In this document: positions 16,113 to 25,441 of the stretch, piece by piece
How positions within the stretch are numbered: position 1 is the first letter of the stretch
Layout: the number at the start of each line of letters is the position of its first letter
From: Dentipellis sp. KUC8613
Lineage: Eukaryota; Basidiomycota; Agaricomycetes; Russulales; Hericiaceae
Direction: 5' to 3'
DNA length: 64,000 nucleotides
NCBI GenBank assembly: GCA_002286715.1
Contig: NSJX01000050.1
Span: 124,001-188,000, forward strand
Notes under the pieces: generated by a model
The model's database searches: none
Told to the model about the DNA's origin: nothing
What the model saw: the letters and a program-made list of their open reading frames with translations, nothing else
Translations under genes and position numbers: made by a program

Positions 16113-17463
16113 TCATCCCGACTGCTCGAAAGCCGCGACTTGCTCTTCCATCCATGCCCACAAATCGGAGGCCAGCTTCGGGTCCTCAGCCGGCGGAGAA
16201 GGCTTGCCCAGCCTAGCAAACGGGATGGCGTACTGAAATAAATAAAAAAAACGTGAAAAAAAAGACTCGACGAGGCATCTTCAAATAACGGGAATACGCA
16301 CAGCGCCGTTGTGCGCCCCCGCTTCCGCAGACGTGGCAGCCCAGAGCTGTGTTATAGCTCCTTGAGGAGCGCTTTTCCCAAGCCAACCCTGGAGCATTCA
16401 ACAAATCAGAGTATAGCTGCAGGGACAAGCAAAACAGGTTCAAACCAGAAATTTGCCTTGAATGTAGGGTAGATTTCTGCCGATATTCGTGGCGATCATG
16501 CCGGGATTGGCGGAAAGTGAGACGATGCCGTCCGTGTGTACTCGTTTCGCGAGCTCTTTGGAAAAGAGAATAGTACCCTGACCGCGCACGATTGTCCGTT
16601 AGCAACCACCACGAGCGATACAACCATCCAGAAGTTGTACACACAAGCTTGGATTGACCATACAGCCGCTGTAAGCCCATGTTGCGCCGTTTCTTCGAGT
16701 CCTTCAGCGTGTCGAACTGGATGGTGTCCACCATCGTGTGGGAGGCGGATGAAACTGAAACAACGCGAACGCTGTGTTCGTCATTTTGCTGCTTAGATTT
16801 GGCTGCAGCTGCGCGGAGTGCGGGAAGCAGCAGGGTGGTGAAGTAGAAAGGACCGAGGGTGTTGGACCCGAATTGCATGTCATAGCCTTGGGCGGTGAGG
16901 ACGTCGTGAGGGTCGCCCATTAACCCACTATGACAATGACTGTTAGTCAAATCTTAGTCCGGGAAGACGAGGGCACGTACCCGTTGTTAATCAGTATGTC
17001 CAACTCCTGTTCTTTGCTGGGGGAAAGTACATCAGGCAATGCATCTCCACACAGAAACCCGAAAATAAACCTCAGAAATTCCTCCGCCGCTTGCTTGACG
17101 GAAGCCAAGTCACTGAGGTCAAGCTTGATAAATAGAGCTTCTTTTCCCGTCTCCGCTTTAATATCTTCAATCGCTTGAAGGCATCGTTCCTTGCTTCGCG
17201 ACGCCATATACACCTTTGCATTCTTCTTGAGCAGTTCCTGCGAAGCAATCCACCGAAACGGAACGTCACAGGGTCGTAAGCCAAGCCAAAGCTCTGAAGC
17301 GCACCTTGACAGTTTCTTTCCCAATCCCACTATTGCCGCCGGTAACGATGGCCACTTTACCGTCCATATCCGGCATGTCAACCGCGGTCCATCTCGCTTT
17401 CGGCGGGAATGACTGGTCGATCCATTGAAAGACGGACGAGATGCGGGACAGAGAGTTTCCCAT
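16113..17463 (-). CDS. Short-chain dehydrogenase/reductase, paralog B (retinol-dehydrogenase-like)
   Basis: This is a paralog of the SDR at 5012-6304. The ATG at 17463 gives MGNSLSRISSVFQWIDQSFPPK, then [66 protein letters not shown], the serine region VVSVSSASHTM and the catalytic YGQSK. The end is LWAWMEEQVAAFEQSG with TGA at 16115-16113. It has about seven short exons, with the first intron after ETVK as in paralog A. Shared intron position and C-terminus support a duplication, although the DH-BAR gene, another SDR and an unknown gene now lie between them. It is transcribed divergently from the first coiled-coil paralog, sharing a 689-bp upstream region. Substrate unknown. Confidence 0.85.
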
Positions 17464-18152
17464 CGAGGTGACTGTTCCAGACAAAGACAGAGAGCAACTC
17501 ACCGGTGGTGGTGGTAAAGGAAGCAGGGGCGCGGAAGCAGGCAGACTCGAACGATACCGAGAAGTGCACGTTTGTGGCTCGCTATTTGTACACCTGGCGC
17601 TAGAAATCATCGGACTAAACAGAATCAGAGGTTATAGACCACCATGTGGAGGACCTCAATTTGACTGGAAGCTAAAGGTAAGTTATGAGCTTCGGATAGA
17701 ACAAGGAGTTCTTGCCAGAATGCAGGCCAGCTGGATCCGGAGACTACGGAGTCGGATTGGAACTGAGCCTGTCACGGTGGTGGATCACGCGGTGACAACG
17801 CACGCGTGACAAGTTGAACAGTACCGTGATCATCGTTCTGAACTCTTATAACGGCTCGATTTGAATTTCTGAATGGTAAATAACCCTCATCTCAACGCTC
17901 AGTGTAAAGATTCATTACACAGCGCCCGTCACTCGAAATACAATATCGGTACGTCCATCATATTTTCTTTCCGTAGCGATAGGATGGAACGAATAATGCT
18001 ACCCGTAACAGCTAGGTAGCCCCGCACTCGTGATTGTGCGCGCCCTGATACGCGACCTTCCAGAGACGAAGGCAGTCGGCGATCAGAACTTAGCTTGCAC
18101 CTCTCTTGGATTTTGCAGCATTTTTCTGCGACGTCGATACGATTATCCTGCC
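17464..18152. promoter_or_regulatory. Divergent intergenic region between SDR paralog B and coiled-coil paralog 1
   Basis: Both flanking genes start outward from this 689-bp stretch, so it should contain both promoters. No clear TATA box or repeat was identified, and no ORF here is supported. Confidence 0.4.
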
Positions 18153-19903
18153 ATGGCCAACAACGAACCGTTTTCTTCTAAATCCAAGCCCCTCGAAGTT
18201 TGCGTTGCACGCCTGGAAGACGCACTTCGGGACGCGGTGTACCAGAAGGACGCAGCGGAAAAGCAGTTGACGAGAGAGAAAGAGGATTTCGAACGCCAGA
18301 TTTCGCGGCTTAAAGAGGATATGGCTGTGGAGGCGAAGCGCACGGAGCAGGACTTGAAAGAGGCTCGCCGGATGTGCGATGAACTTCGCGCGGTGATGAC
18401 GAAGAGGGAAAAAGAGGCAGAGAGGGACAGAGCGGAGTGGAAGGAAAGAGCATTGCGTACCGAACTTGAATTATCGCGAGGGCGCACTGGCAAGACGGAG
18501 AAATCTGTAAGTGCATGAACCATCGTGGTCGCATATCTATACTGACCAGGGCCTCTAGCCAATGCTCGTGAGATCATCAACCGCTGCCTCTCTCCCCACT
18601 CCAACCTCAGTAACCCAACCCATCTCCGAGGTTAAGGTCAAGATCGAGGTATTTTCTCGGATGCTGTCTTCATACATAACTCTCTTGACAATCTATAAGA
18701 GCTCAGAACCCTCTCTGAAACGACCGCGGTCATCTCATGGTCAATCGCCGAGTGAACAAAACGAGGCCGACCCGAAGCACAGACGATTAACGAAAGATGA
18801 AGAGGTGCGTCGTCAAAAGATCGTGAAAACTTGATAGGCATCCTGAGATATCGCATCTCCCAAGCCCCAGGGAGGAATAATAGTAAGTCTCTCATTCACC
18901 ATTCTTGATGTTGTGTTCATGAATTAAATCGTTGAATAGGGACTGCACAACCCTGAGGTCAAAGTGAAAGAAGGGCAGTCCAGTGCTCTGGCAAAGGATG
19001 CCATGACACTTCATACTACTTCGGAACCTCATGCATGGACGCCGGAGATCCCGTTCTTCATCAAGAACTGCAATTCATGCCTCTACCACCGCATCGCAAA
19101 CATACCCTTTTTCAGTGTTCAGATGCCAAATGATTTTTCCCCTGCAAGTATCCCCCGTCCGTTTATCATGGACAAGTATGGCGTTAATGGCGATGTGTTC
19201 GTCAGAGTCCACTCTCAGTTGAACGTTCCTCCAGGATCTACCCGTTACATGCTACTACCTCCTTACAACTGTAGCCCCTGCTTGCCTTACCGACCTGGTG
19301 CGCCCGGGGTCATGTTGACCAACGACGCTGATATACTGGGCCGTGGACCCGTTTCGCTCTGGATCAAGCAAAGCGCTGGAAAGAACAGCTGGCGGTACTT
19401 CGGAAATTACGAACTCTCGCGGAGTAAGACGCCTCTCACAGCCGCTGAGGCCCGTGGACTTGACGAAATAGTGCGTCAACTTCTCTTCTCTCTACGAGCA
19501 TGCACTCATTTTCCAAATATCTCCTCTCAGACGGCCAGGACGTGGGCAAGAGTGTTATCAGCCAAGCAACGGGACCGCCACACAGAACTTCGAGTGCGCC
19601 TTTGGTTGCGTAAGACTGGAACAAAGGCATCGGAAGCAGATATCTCATATCATATAAGTGTCTATGGCAGTCAAAAATCCCCTGTCAATCTCAAGCCCGA
19701 TGACATTCTCGAAGCGCTGCAGTCCTGGGAAGAGGTAAGTGCGGGATCCGTTCGTCGATTTTCTGGACTCACACTCTGCTTCGTAGACGTTGAATGTAGT
19801 GACGATGCGCTGTGTCGGCTATGATTATGACTTCTTGAAAGACATAGAAGCTCGGTGGGGCGCCTGGAAGGTGGAAGAGGCGCGGCATAAATTGATGGTG
19901 TAA
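18153..19903 (+). CDS. Coiled-coil / DUF6697-like nuclear protein, tandem copy 1
   Basis: The ATG at 18153 gives MANNEPFSSKSKP. Exon 1 (to 18506) encodes a charged coiled coil with REKEDFERQISRLKEDM. Exon 2 ends at 18648 with VKIE, a psi-K-x-E SUMO consensus, directly before the GTATTT donor. The next exon carries the basic clusters LKRPRSS and KHRRL, likely nuclear localisation. The C-terminal domain runs from about 18990 to the stop: GVNGDVFVRVHSQ, RPGAPGVMLTNDADI, GPVSLWIKQ, WRYFGNYELSRS, then ELRVRLWLRKTG, DDILEALQSWEE and, after an intron, LNVVTMRCVGYDYDFL. It ends at TAA 19901-19903. The domain resembles the basidiomycete DUF6697 family (from memory, not searched). It is the most divergent of the three intact copies. 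The biochemical function is unknown. Confidence 0.75.
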
Positions 19904-20109
19904 GGAGCATTCACGTAGGTGTATTTTTGAAGACTCTTGAACGACTCGGGACATCTGTAGATTTTTGCCCTCTGTCTCGCTTTTTCAGGTCGCAACTCAT
20001 CCTGTATCATATCATTTCTCTCGATTTGTACTTCATGTTCGTATACCCATGTATTTTTTTTCTACTTTCTGTTTGAAATGTGCATGTCCATTTACTTTAG
20101 TGAATCATA

Positions 20110-21042
20110 ATGGAGGCTTTGAATTTTTACATCTGGAGACTGACTGTGCATGATGATTCGGTACTATACGCTTTCTCGGACGGGTCGGTACTTCCCAACA
20201 AACGAAACCGCTCAGCAGCAGCCTTCCGGGCCTACCGCGGCGATCAGGAACTCTCGCGCAAGTCCATATCATGTGGGCGGGCCACCTCATACGACGCCGA
20301 GCTTCACGGGCTTCTGCTCGCACTCCACTATCTCACGAGTCAGGATGCTCGAACCATCCACCTCTTCTGCGACAACGAGGCCGCGCTTACCACCCTCTTC
20401 GATACTCGACTTCATGCCTCTCAAATGCTCTCGGTCCTTGCATGCTGCAAAGCTCGCGAATGGCTGGAAGCGGACCCGACTCGCACGATTCACTTGTCAT
20501 GGTGCCCCGGACATGTCGATATCGAGCAGAACAAACAAGTGGACCATGATGCGAAGACAGCAGCCACCACCATCCCCCCCATCGCCTTCATCTCCCATGC
20601 ATATGCTCGGCAACGGGTCACGGCGGAAGCCACGAAAGAGTGGCAAGCTCTCGCGCACAAGATGTCATACTGCGGGCATGGTTTCCTTGCGAATCACCGA
20701 CTCCGGAAAGTCTCACACATAGGCGGCGGCCCCTCTCTCACCTTGACCGGCACAGACACGCCCCTCACTGCGCGCTTTGCGCGTGCCGTCCTCGACCACG
20801 CCCCAACGGGAGAGTATCGCACGTGCTTCTTTCCCAACGAGAACCCGCTTTGCAACTGGTGCCCACCCATCCAATCCCGCCGACACATTCTATCGACTTG
20901 CACGCACTACGTCCGACCCCAGCCCAACTTTGCGGAGTTCCTGAAGAATTCAGCCGAGCCCGGCCCATGTCTCGTTTCGTTCCTAAAAGCAAACCCGTCT
21001 GCATTCACATTTACCGATGTTCCTGATGACGACTTGTTCTAA
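20110..21042 (+). CDS. RNase H-domain ORF of the truncated LINE, fused to a captured upstream ATG
   Basis: This ORF of 310 codons starts at an ATG 40 bp upstream of the LINE 5' junction, so its first 13 residues (MEALNFYIWRLTV) come from host DNA and the duplicated target. The rest is LINE-derived. All four expected RNase H acidic positions are visible: YAFSDGS (Asp), YDAELHGLLLAL (Glu), LFCDNEAAL (Asp) and the final Asp in NKQVDHDAK. A Cys/His-rich tail follows. No stop or frameshift interrupts the domain. Whether the ORF is transcribed is unknown; it may simply be a young dead copy. Confidence 0.6.
   Translation: MEALNFYIWRLTVHDDSVLYAFSDGSVLPNKRNRSAAAFRAYRGDQELSRKSISCGRATSYDAELHGLLLALHYLTSQDARTIHLFCDNEAALTTLFDTRLHASQMLSVLACCKAREWLEADPTRTIHLSWCPGHVDIEQNKQVDHDAKTAATTIPPIAFISHAYARQRVTAEATKEWQALAHKMSYCGHGFLANHRLRKVSHIGGGPSLTLTGTDTPLTARFARAVLDHAPTGEYRTCFFPNENPLCNWCPPIQSRRHILSTCTHYVRPQPNFAEFLKNSAEPGPCLVSFLKANPSAFTFTDVPDDDLF
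20136..20149. repeat. 5' target-site duplication of the LINE insertion
   Basis: The 14-nt sequence gagactgactgtgc here is repeated exactly at 21259-21272, directly after an A tail. The two copies bracket the retroelement fragment, which marks target-primed reverse transcription. Confidence 0.85.
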
Positions 21043-21258
21043 TCTCATTACTACCGTACTATACGATTGTTACCATCCGCACGAGGTGGAAAACCTCCCT
21101 CCTTGGGGTCCTTAGATGGTCTTTTTACTAGGGCAGGTCTGATTACCTACAGGTTTCATACGCGTCCACCGTCTCCGTCTTTGCATGTATTGTAGGCGCC
21201 ACTGGCTTCGCCGGCGCATTATAAATTCGTTGATTTAAAAAAAAAAAAAAAAAAAAAA
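20150..21258 (+). mobile_element. 5'-truncated non-LTR (LINE) retrotransposon with poly(A) tail
   Basis: This is a 1,109-bp insertion bounded by 14-bp direct repeats and ending in 22 consecutive A (21237-21258). It keeps only the 3' part of a LINE ORF2: an RNase H domain and a C-terminal cysteine/histidine segment (CNWCPP through HILSTC), as at the end of many fungal LINE polyproteins. About 190 bp of 3' UTR follow the stop at 21042. Reverse transcriptase and endonuclease are absent, which fits the usual 5' truncation of LINE copies. The exact target duplication and uninterrupted A run suggest a fairly recent insertion. Confidence 0.88.
21237..21258 (+). repeat. Poly(A) tail of the LINE copy
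   Basis: There are 22 uninterrupted A residues between the element 3' UTR and the 3' target-site duplication. Confidence 0.9.
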
Positions 21259-21272
21259 GAGACTGACTGTGC
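21259..21272. repeat. 3' target-site duplication of the LINE insertion
   Basis: This is an exact copy of the 14-nt gagactgactgtgc found at 20136-20149. Confidence 0.85.
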
Positions 21273-21335
21273 TCTGGCTTCGGTCAAAGCGAGCGTCACG
21301 GTCACGGCTCGCATAGCGTCACATACGCAGTAACA

Positions 21336-21375
21336 GCGGACGCGCGGACGCGCGGACGCGTGGACGCGTGGACGC
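21336..21375. repeat. 8-bp tandem repeat, five units
   Basis: The unit gcggacgc occurs three times, followed by two units with a single C-to-T change (gtggacgc). It lies upstream of the truncated paralog copy 2. Confidence 0.8.
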
Positions 21376-21639
21376 GTGACAAGGACTGGTTCAACTCGAA
21401 CTTGCAGTCAGATTTCTTGTCAACTTTCGTTCGACACCGGATGGAGAACTTTACACGCTCTCGGCTTCATGTTCCTTTACCTGTTGCAGCGCGCTCGAAT
21501 TTTGGGGAGAAATATGGATCCGACTTACAGTACATCCTTTGCCCACCAAGGTTCTATCCAATTCTCGGTGAGTCAAGACTGAATGCGGCACCTCTCACAT
21601 ATACGACAGCGGAGGACGACCATCGAATGTGCGTCGTGA

Positions 21640-22501
21640 TAACCTTCTGTGACGGGAATCCCAGTCGTCATCTCTGCCACCTCATCTTTATCAGCCCTTC
21701 AGCAACGCATCGCTGCTGTAACGACCTTTGACGACCGGCTGTCAAACGAATTGTCTCCTATAGGCGTCTCTCGTGCGTTCCTCGGGAAAGCGTATGGGGT
21801 CATCAGATCGATATTCTCTATGATAAAACCTGAGATGAATGTCCGTCGAGGTACCAAGCGTCGCATCACTTTTCCCCAGCCCGAATCTAATCCTGGCCTT
21901 CCGTCAAACCCCGGTGCCCCTGGGACGATGCTAACAAATCGTTCTGACATTTGAATGCGGGCTTGTGTTGTTGTGGATCAAGCGGTCCCTGGCGAGGGGC
22001 TTTGGAAATACTTTGGCAATTACGATCTCGCGCGAAGTGTGCAGCCTCTTACGACTGCGGAGGCCCACGGGCTGGACAAAACCGTTTGTCGACAGCTCGT
22101 TTGACATTTTGCGCATTCACTGATGTTATTTCTCCTTCCAGACGGTTAGAGTATGGGCCGACATGCTATCGAACAAAACGTGGGACTGTCATGCGGAGTT
22201 TCGCGTACGGATCTGGCTCCGCAAGATCGGTGCAGAAGTGACAGAGTCCGAGGTTGCTCACAATTGTGGTCTTCTTCGTGACCGGAAATCTCCTATCGAT
22301 CTCAACAAGAAAGACATTATCGAAGCGTTGAGATCCTGGAAAGAGGTGAGCATGTCTACGGTAATCAGTAGGTAGGCATTCGATCTAACTCGCCTTTTGT
22401 CCCAGACTCTTCATGTGGTGACAATGCGCTGCGTTGGCTATGATTACGATTTTCTTGCAGACGTGGAGTCGCAATGGCGCAGTTGGCAAGCCTCTGCGTG
22501 A
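21640..22501 (+). pseudogene. Truncated, frame-broken copy 2 of the coiled-coil/DUF6697-like family
   Basis: The C-terminal domain is recognisable from SALQQRIAAVTTF and SPIGVSRAFL through NPGAPGTMLTNRSDI, but the frame then meets a TGA at 21953-21955. Beyond it the homologous sequence continues (LLWIK, then GEGLWKYFGNYDLARS in another frame), which implies two small deletions relative to copy 4. The later exons are in order: WADMLSNKTWDCHAEF, RIWLRKIGAEVTESEV, IIEALRSWKE and the final VGYDYDFL, ending with TGA at 22499-22501. The coiled-coil, SUMO-site and basic exons could not be found in the roughly 370 bp between the LINE and this start. It is probably nonfunctional, although a short product from the 3' half cannot be excluded. 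Confidence 0.7.
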
Positions 22502-22999
22502 TTCCCATGCAGATGTCAAGGCTCACTGGGTTTTCAAAATGGCAATCATTGGTGGCCGTCTGCCCTCAAGCTCAGTTGTATGCGACATGTTTTCGAGTCG
22601 ATTGACAGTTTGAACATCTTTTGTCATGCGGCGGAAGCATTTGCGTGAAATTTTCCAACTGATTTTCATTGTAACAAATCGTCAAAATCATCGATATATC
22701 CAGCTCGCCCCTCTTTTCCTCGATCCTTGTCGGCATGTCTCATCTGCCAACGACAGCTGTAGGAACGACTCGTAAACGCAGCCGCTGTATGATCTGTCCC
22801 AGGCGCTGTGCAACTGCCTAAAGCGTGTATAACGATCGGTATGATCGCCGTGGGTCGCAAATATGACATGTTTCGTGACAGCCTGCGGCCATCTCCCATA
22901 TAAACGACTTACGTTTACAGCTCTAGTTCGCCATCACATTTCTTGGACTCTCCATCGTCCTCCTCCAGTGTCCCTCCGCACCTATTGCATCACGCCTTC
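22502..22999. other. Intergenic region upstream of copy 3
   Basis: This is the promoter region of copy 3, including a TATAAA at 22899-22904. No gene is seen. Confidence 0.5.
22899..22904 (+). promoter_or_regulatory. Candidate TATA box of coiled-coil paralog 3
   Basis: A TATAAA hexamer lies about 96 bp upstream of the ATG at 23000. Confidence 0.4.
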
Positions 23000-24743
23000 A
23001 TGACGCAGGAGAACGCGTCTGCTCGCACCGCGGAGGTCCTCGAAGCCCACATCACACACCTGGAAAACGAGCTTCGGTATGTGATCCATACGAACGACAC
23101 GCTGAAGACGCAGCTAGTCAGGGAGAAAGAGGATTTCGAGCGCCAACTCGCACGGATGCGAGAGGACATGCTGCGGGAAGTGAGGCGGGTGGAATTCGAT
23201 CTCAAGGGTGCATGTCGGACGCGAGATGAACTCCGTGCCGTCCTAGCGGAGAAGGAGAGGGAGGCAGAGAAGACCAGGGTTGTGCAGAGCCCCGAGCAGC
23301 CTGTAAACGTGCGTGTCCAAATTATTCTAGTTTTGCGTAGCTGACGCCTCTTAGCAGATGAAGGCGTCTGTGGTCGAGACTCGTCCAGCGAAAGAGGTGC
23401 AGCCTGTTGCCCCAATTCTGATCAAGACGGAGGTATGTTGCTTCGTGGTACTATTGGACGTGACGTTCATCATAACTTCCTACAGAGTCCAGAGCCTTTG
23501 CCGCAGAAGCGGCCTGTTCTTCATGACTCTGGATCCCAAAGAGAAGACGCGGAAGTCCAGAGCAAACGTCAAAAGACAAATAGCAGCGTCAACGTCAGTC
23601 GTAGACTTCATATCAGGCTCCGTCTATTTTCTCAAATGTGTCTTCCCCAGAAAAATGTGCCAGCTGTCCCACAGACGCCTTCCGTCAACATGGCACCTCC
23701 CACAGCCACTGAACTGCGCAGTCATTCGAACGACAAGGACGTGAGTCCTGCATTCCAATTCTCGGATTCATGATCTCACGTACGTTGAAGGATCAGCAGG
23801 GCTCCGCCGAGAGCGCGAACAGTAAACAAACAGAGAAGTCGGCGGCGCCAAAAGCTGTCAGGTTTGCTAGTCCTCTAGCAGCAACCCCAGCTGTTGTCGC
23901 AGCCCCTACTCTACCTTCGTCGCTCTTCGCTCTCCAGCAGCGCGTTTCAGGCGTGACGACTTTCGATGTCCAGCTGCCGAACAAAGCCTCGCCCATCGGA
24001 GTTTCGCGCGCTTTTCTCATGGCTACATACGGTGTCCGCGGATCCATGTTCGTCAAGATAAAGCCCGAAAAGAACACTCCCCGCGGGCGAGTGCGTCCCA
24101 TGATTCTACCTCGCCCAGAATTTAGCCCCGGCCTTCCTTCAAGTCCTGGCGCACCCGGGACGATACTCAGCAATCGCGCCGACATCTTCAACTGTGTACC
24201 CGTCTCGTTATGGGTGAAGACAGCCCCTGAAGACGGGCTCTGGAAGTATTTCGGAAACTACATTTTCGCGCGAAGCGTGCAGCCTGTCACCGCCGACGAG
24301 GCTTGTCAGCTTGATGCACCGGTGGGTTGATGTAGCGATGGTCTGTGGCTACACGCTGACCTCTGCCGTTCCGCAGACGATGAATGCATGGACTCAGTTG
24401 CTCTCAAAGAAGAAGTGGGACTGCTATGCCGAGCTTCGTGTGCGCATATGGCTTCGCAAGATCGGTTTGGGCGCCACGGATAAGCTTGTCGCTCGTCACA
24501 CGGATCTTATTCGTACTGGTGAATCCCCTGTCGATCTCGCGGAGAGCGACATATCTGAAGCATTTCATTCGTGGGAAGAGGTGCGTAGAAGGCGCATGCT
24601 TTTGTTGTTCGTTTTGCTAACACGTCGATTCGCAGACGCTGCATGTGGTGACAATGCGCTGCGTCGGTTATGATTATGATTTCTTGACAGACGTGGAGAC
24701 GCGATGGGTACAATGGCAATCTACCGCATCGGCAAACCCGTAA
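23000..24743 (+). CDS. Coiled-coil / DUF6697-like nuclear protein, tandem copy 3
   Basis: The chosen ATG at 23000 (MTQENASARTAEVLEAH) aligns with the starts of copies 1 and 4; the frame opens further upstream only at a non-ATG codon. Exon 1 encodes a coiled coil with REKEDFERQLARMREDM. The second exon ends at 23432 with IKTE, again a psi-K-x-E site just before a GTATGT donor. The next exons hold QKRPVL and SKRQKTN. The C-terminal domain reads SPIGVSRAFL, GSMFVKIKPEKN, PSSPGAPGTILSNRADI, PVSLWVKTAPEDGLWKYFGNY, then AELRVRIWLRKIG, SDISEAFHSWEE and VVTMRCVGYDYDFL. It stops with TAA at 24741-24743. The length is about 450 residues in eight or so exons. All conserved blocks are present. Confidence 0.8.
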
Positions 24744-25441
24744 AATATCTTATGAAGGAAAATTTTAGAAGTCCACCGAGACAGCCAAATCACCTCCTTC
24801 CTTGCATTGACGGATACATACCGTACTATTTCACTTTTGTTGCGTATAACTTCTCCAATGCCTCCCTCATTTTCAGCATTCCCCTTCCCTACATTACTAC
24901 GCAGAACCAAGGCCAGCTCTGGATACAACTACGTAGTATAAATTTACGACGACTTCGCCGAGCCTGCGGCTACAACGAGCCCGGCGGGCCGGTCGAGCGT
25001 CACAGCGTTACATCGCATAACAATCGCTACGACTCAAGTCGATCTTGACCAAACTCAACATGGACGTTTCGACATCATCCCCGGGCTCAGCGCGCGATAT
25101 TTTTCTTCTATAATTTCCATTGACGAGTTTGATCTCCTCGTTAATGTGTACTCTTCGAAGAGGTCGGTGTATCTCGCCAATGAGTCTTCTAATCACTGCG
25201 ACAGGGCGCTTTGGTCATCACTGGTACCAGCCAGTCGCCAGCTGCGACTGCAAGACCGTAAGTATCTCGCATATTGCATCATTGTTTATTTCAGTGCCAG
25301 GTCGATGATGCCCGCCGCACGCGGTTCGTCACAAGTGGCTGTCACCTCGGATAGTATGACACCCTTACGTCCGCAGCTGCAGTTCGCCGTCGCCGCTCTT
25401 GACTCTTCCCCTGACCTTCCCCGACGCCCTTCAGTCTACCC
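24744..25441. other. Intergenic region between copies 3 and 4
   Basis: No gene is seen. Sequence around 24985-25030 partly resembles that upstream of copy 2 (21280-21335), which fits duplication of whole gene units including the promoter. Confidence 0.45.

Noticed and set aside
20110..21042. Treating the RNase H ORF as a cellular RNase H gene
   Set aside because: The target-site duplication, A tail and Cys/His tail show that it is the 3' end of a LINE; only the first 13 codons are host-derived.
21336..21375. The 8-bp GC-rich repeat as a CRISPR-like or telomeric array
   Set aside because: There are no spacers, only five units, and the unit is not a known telomere repeat.
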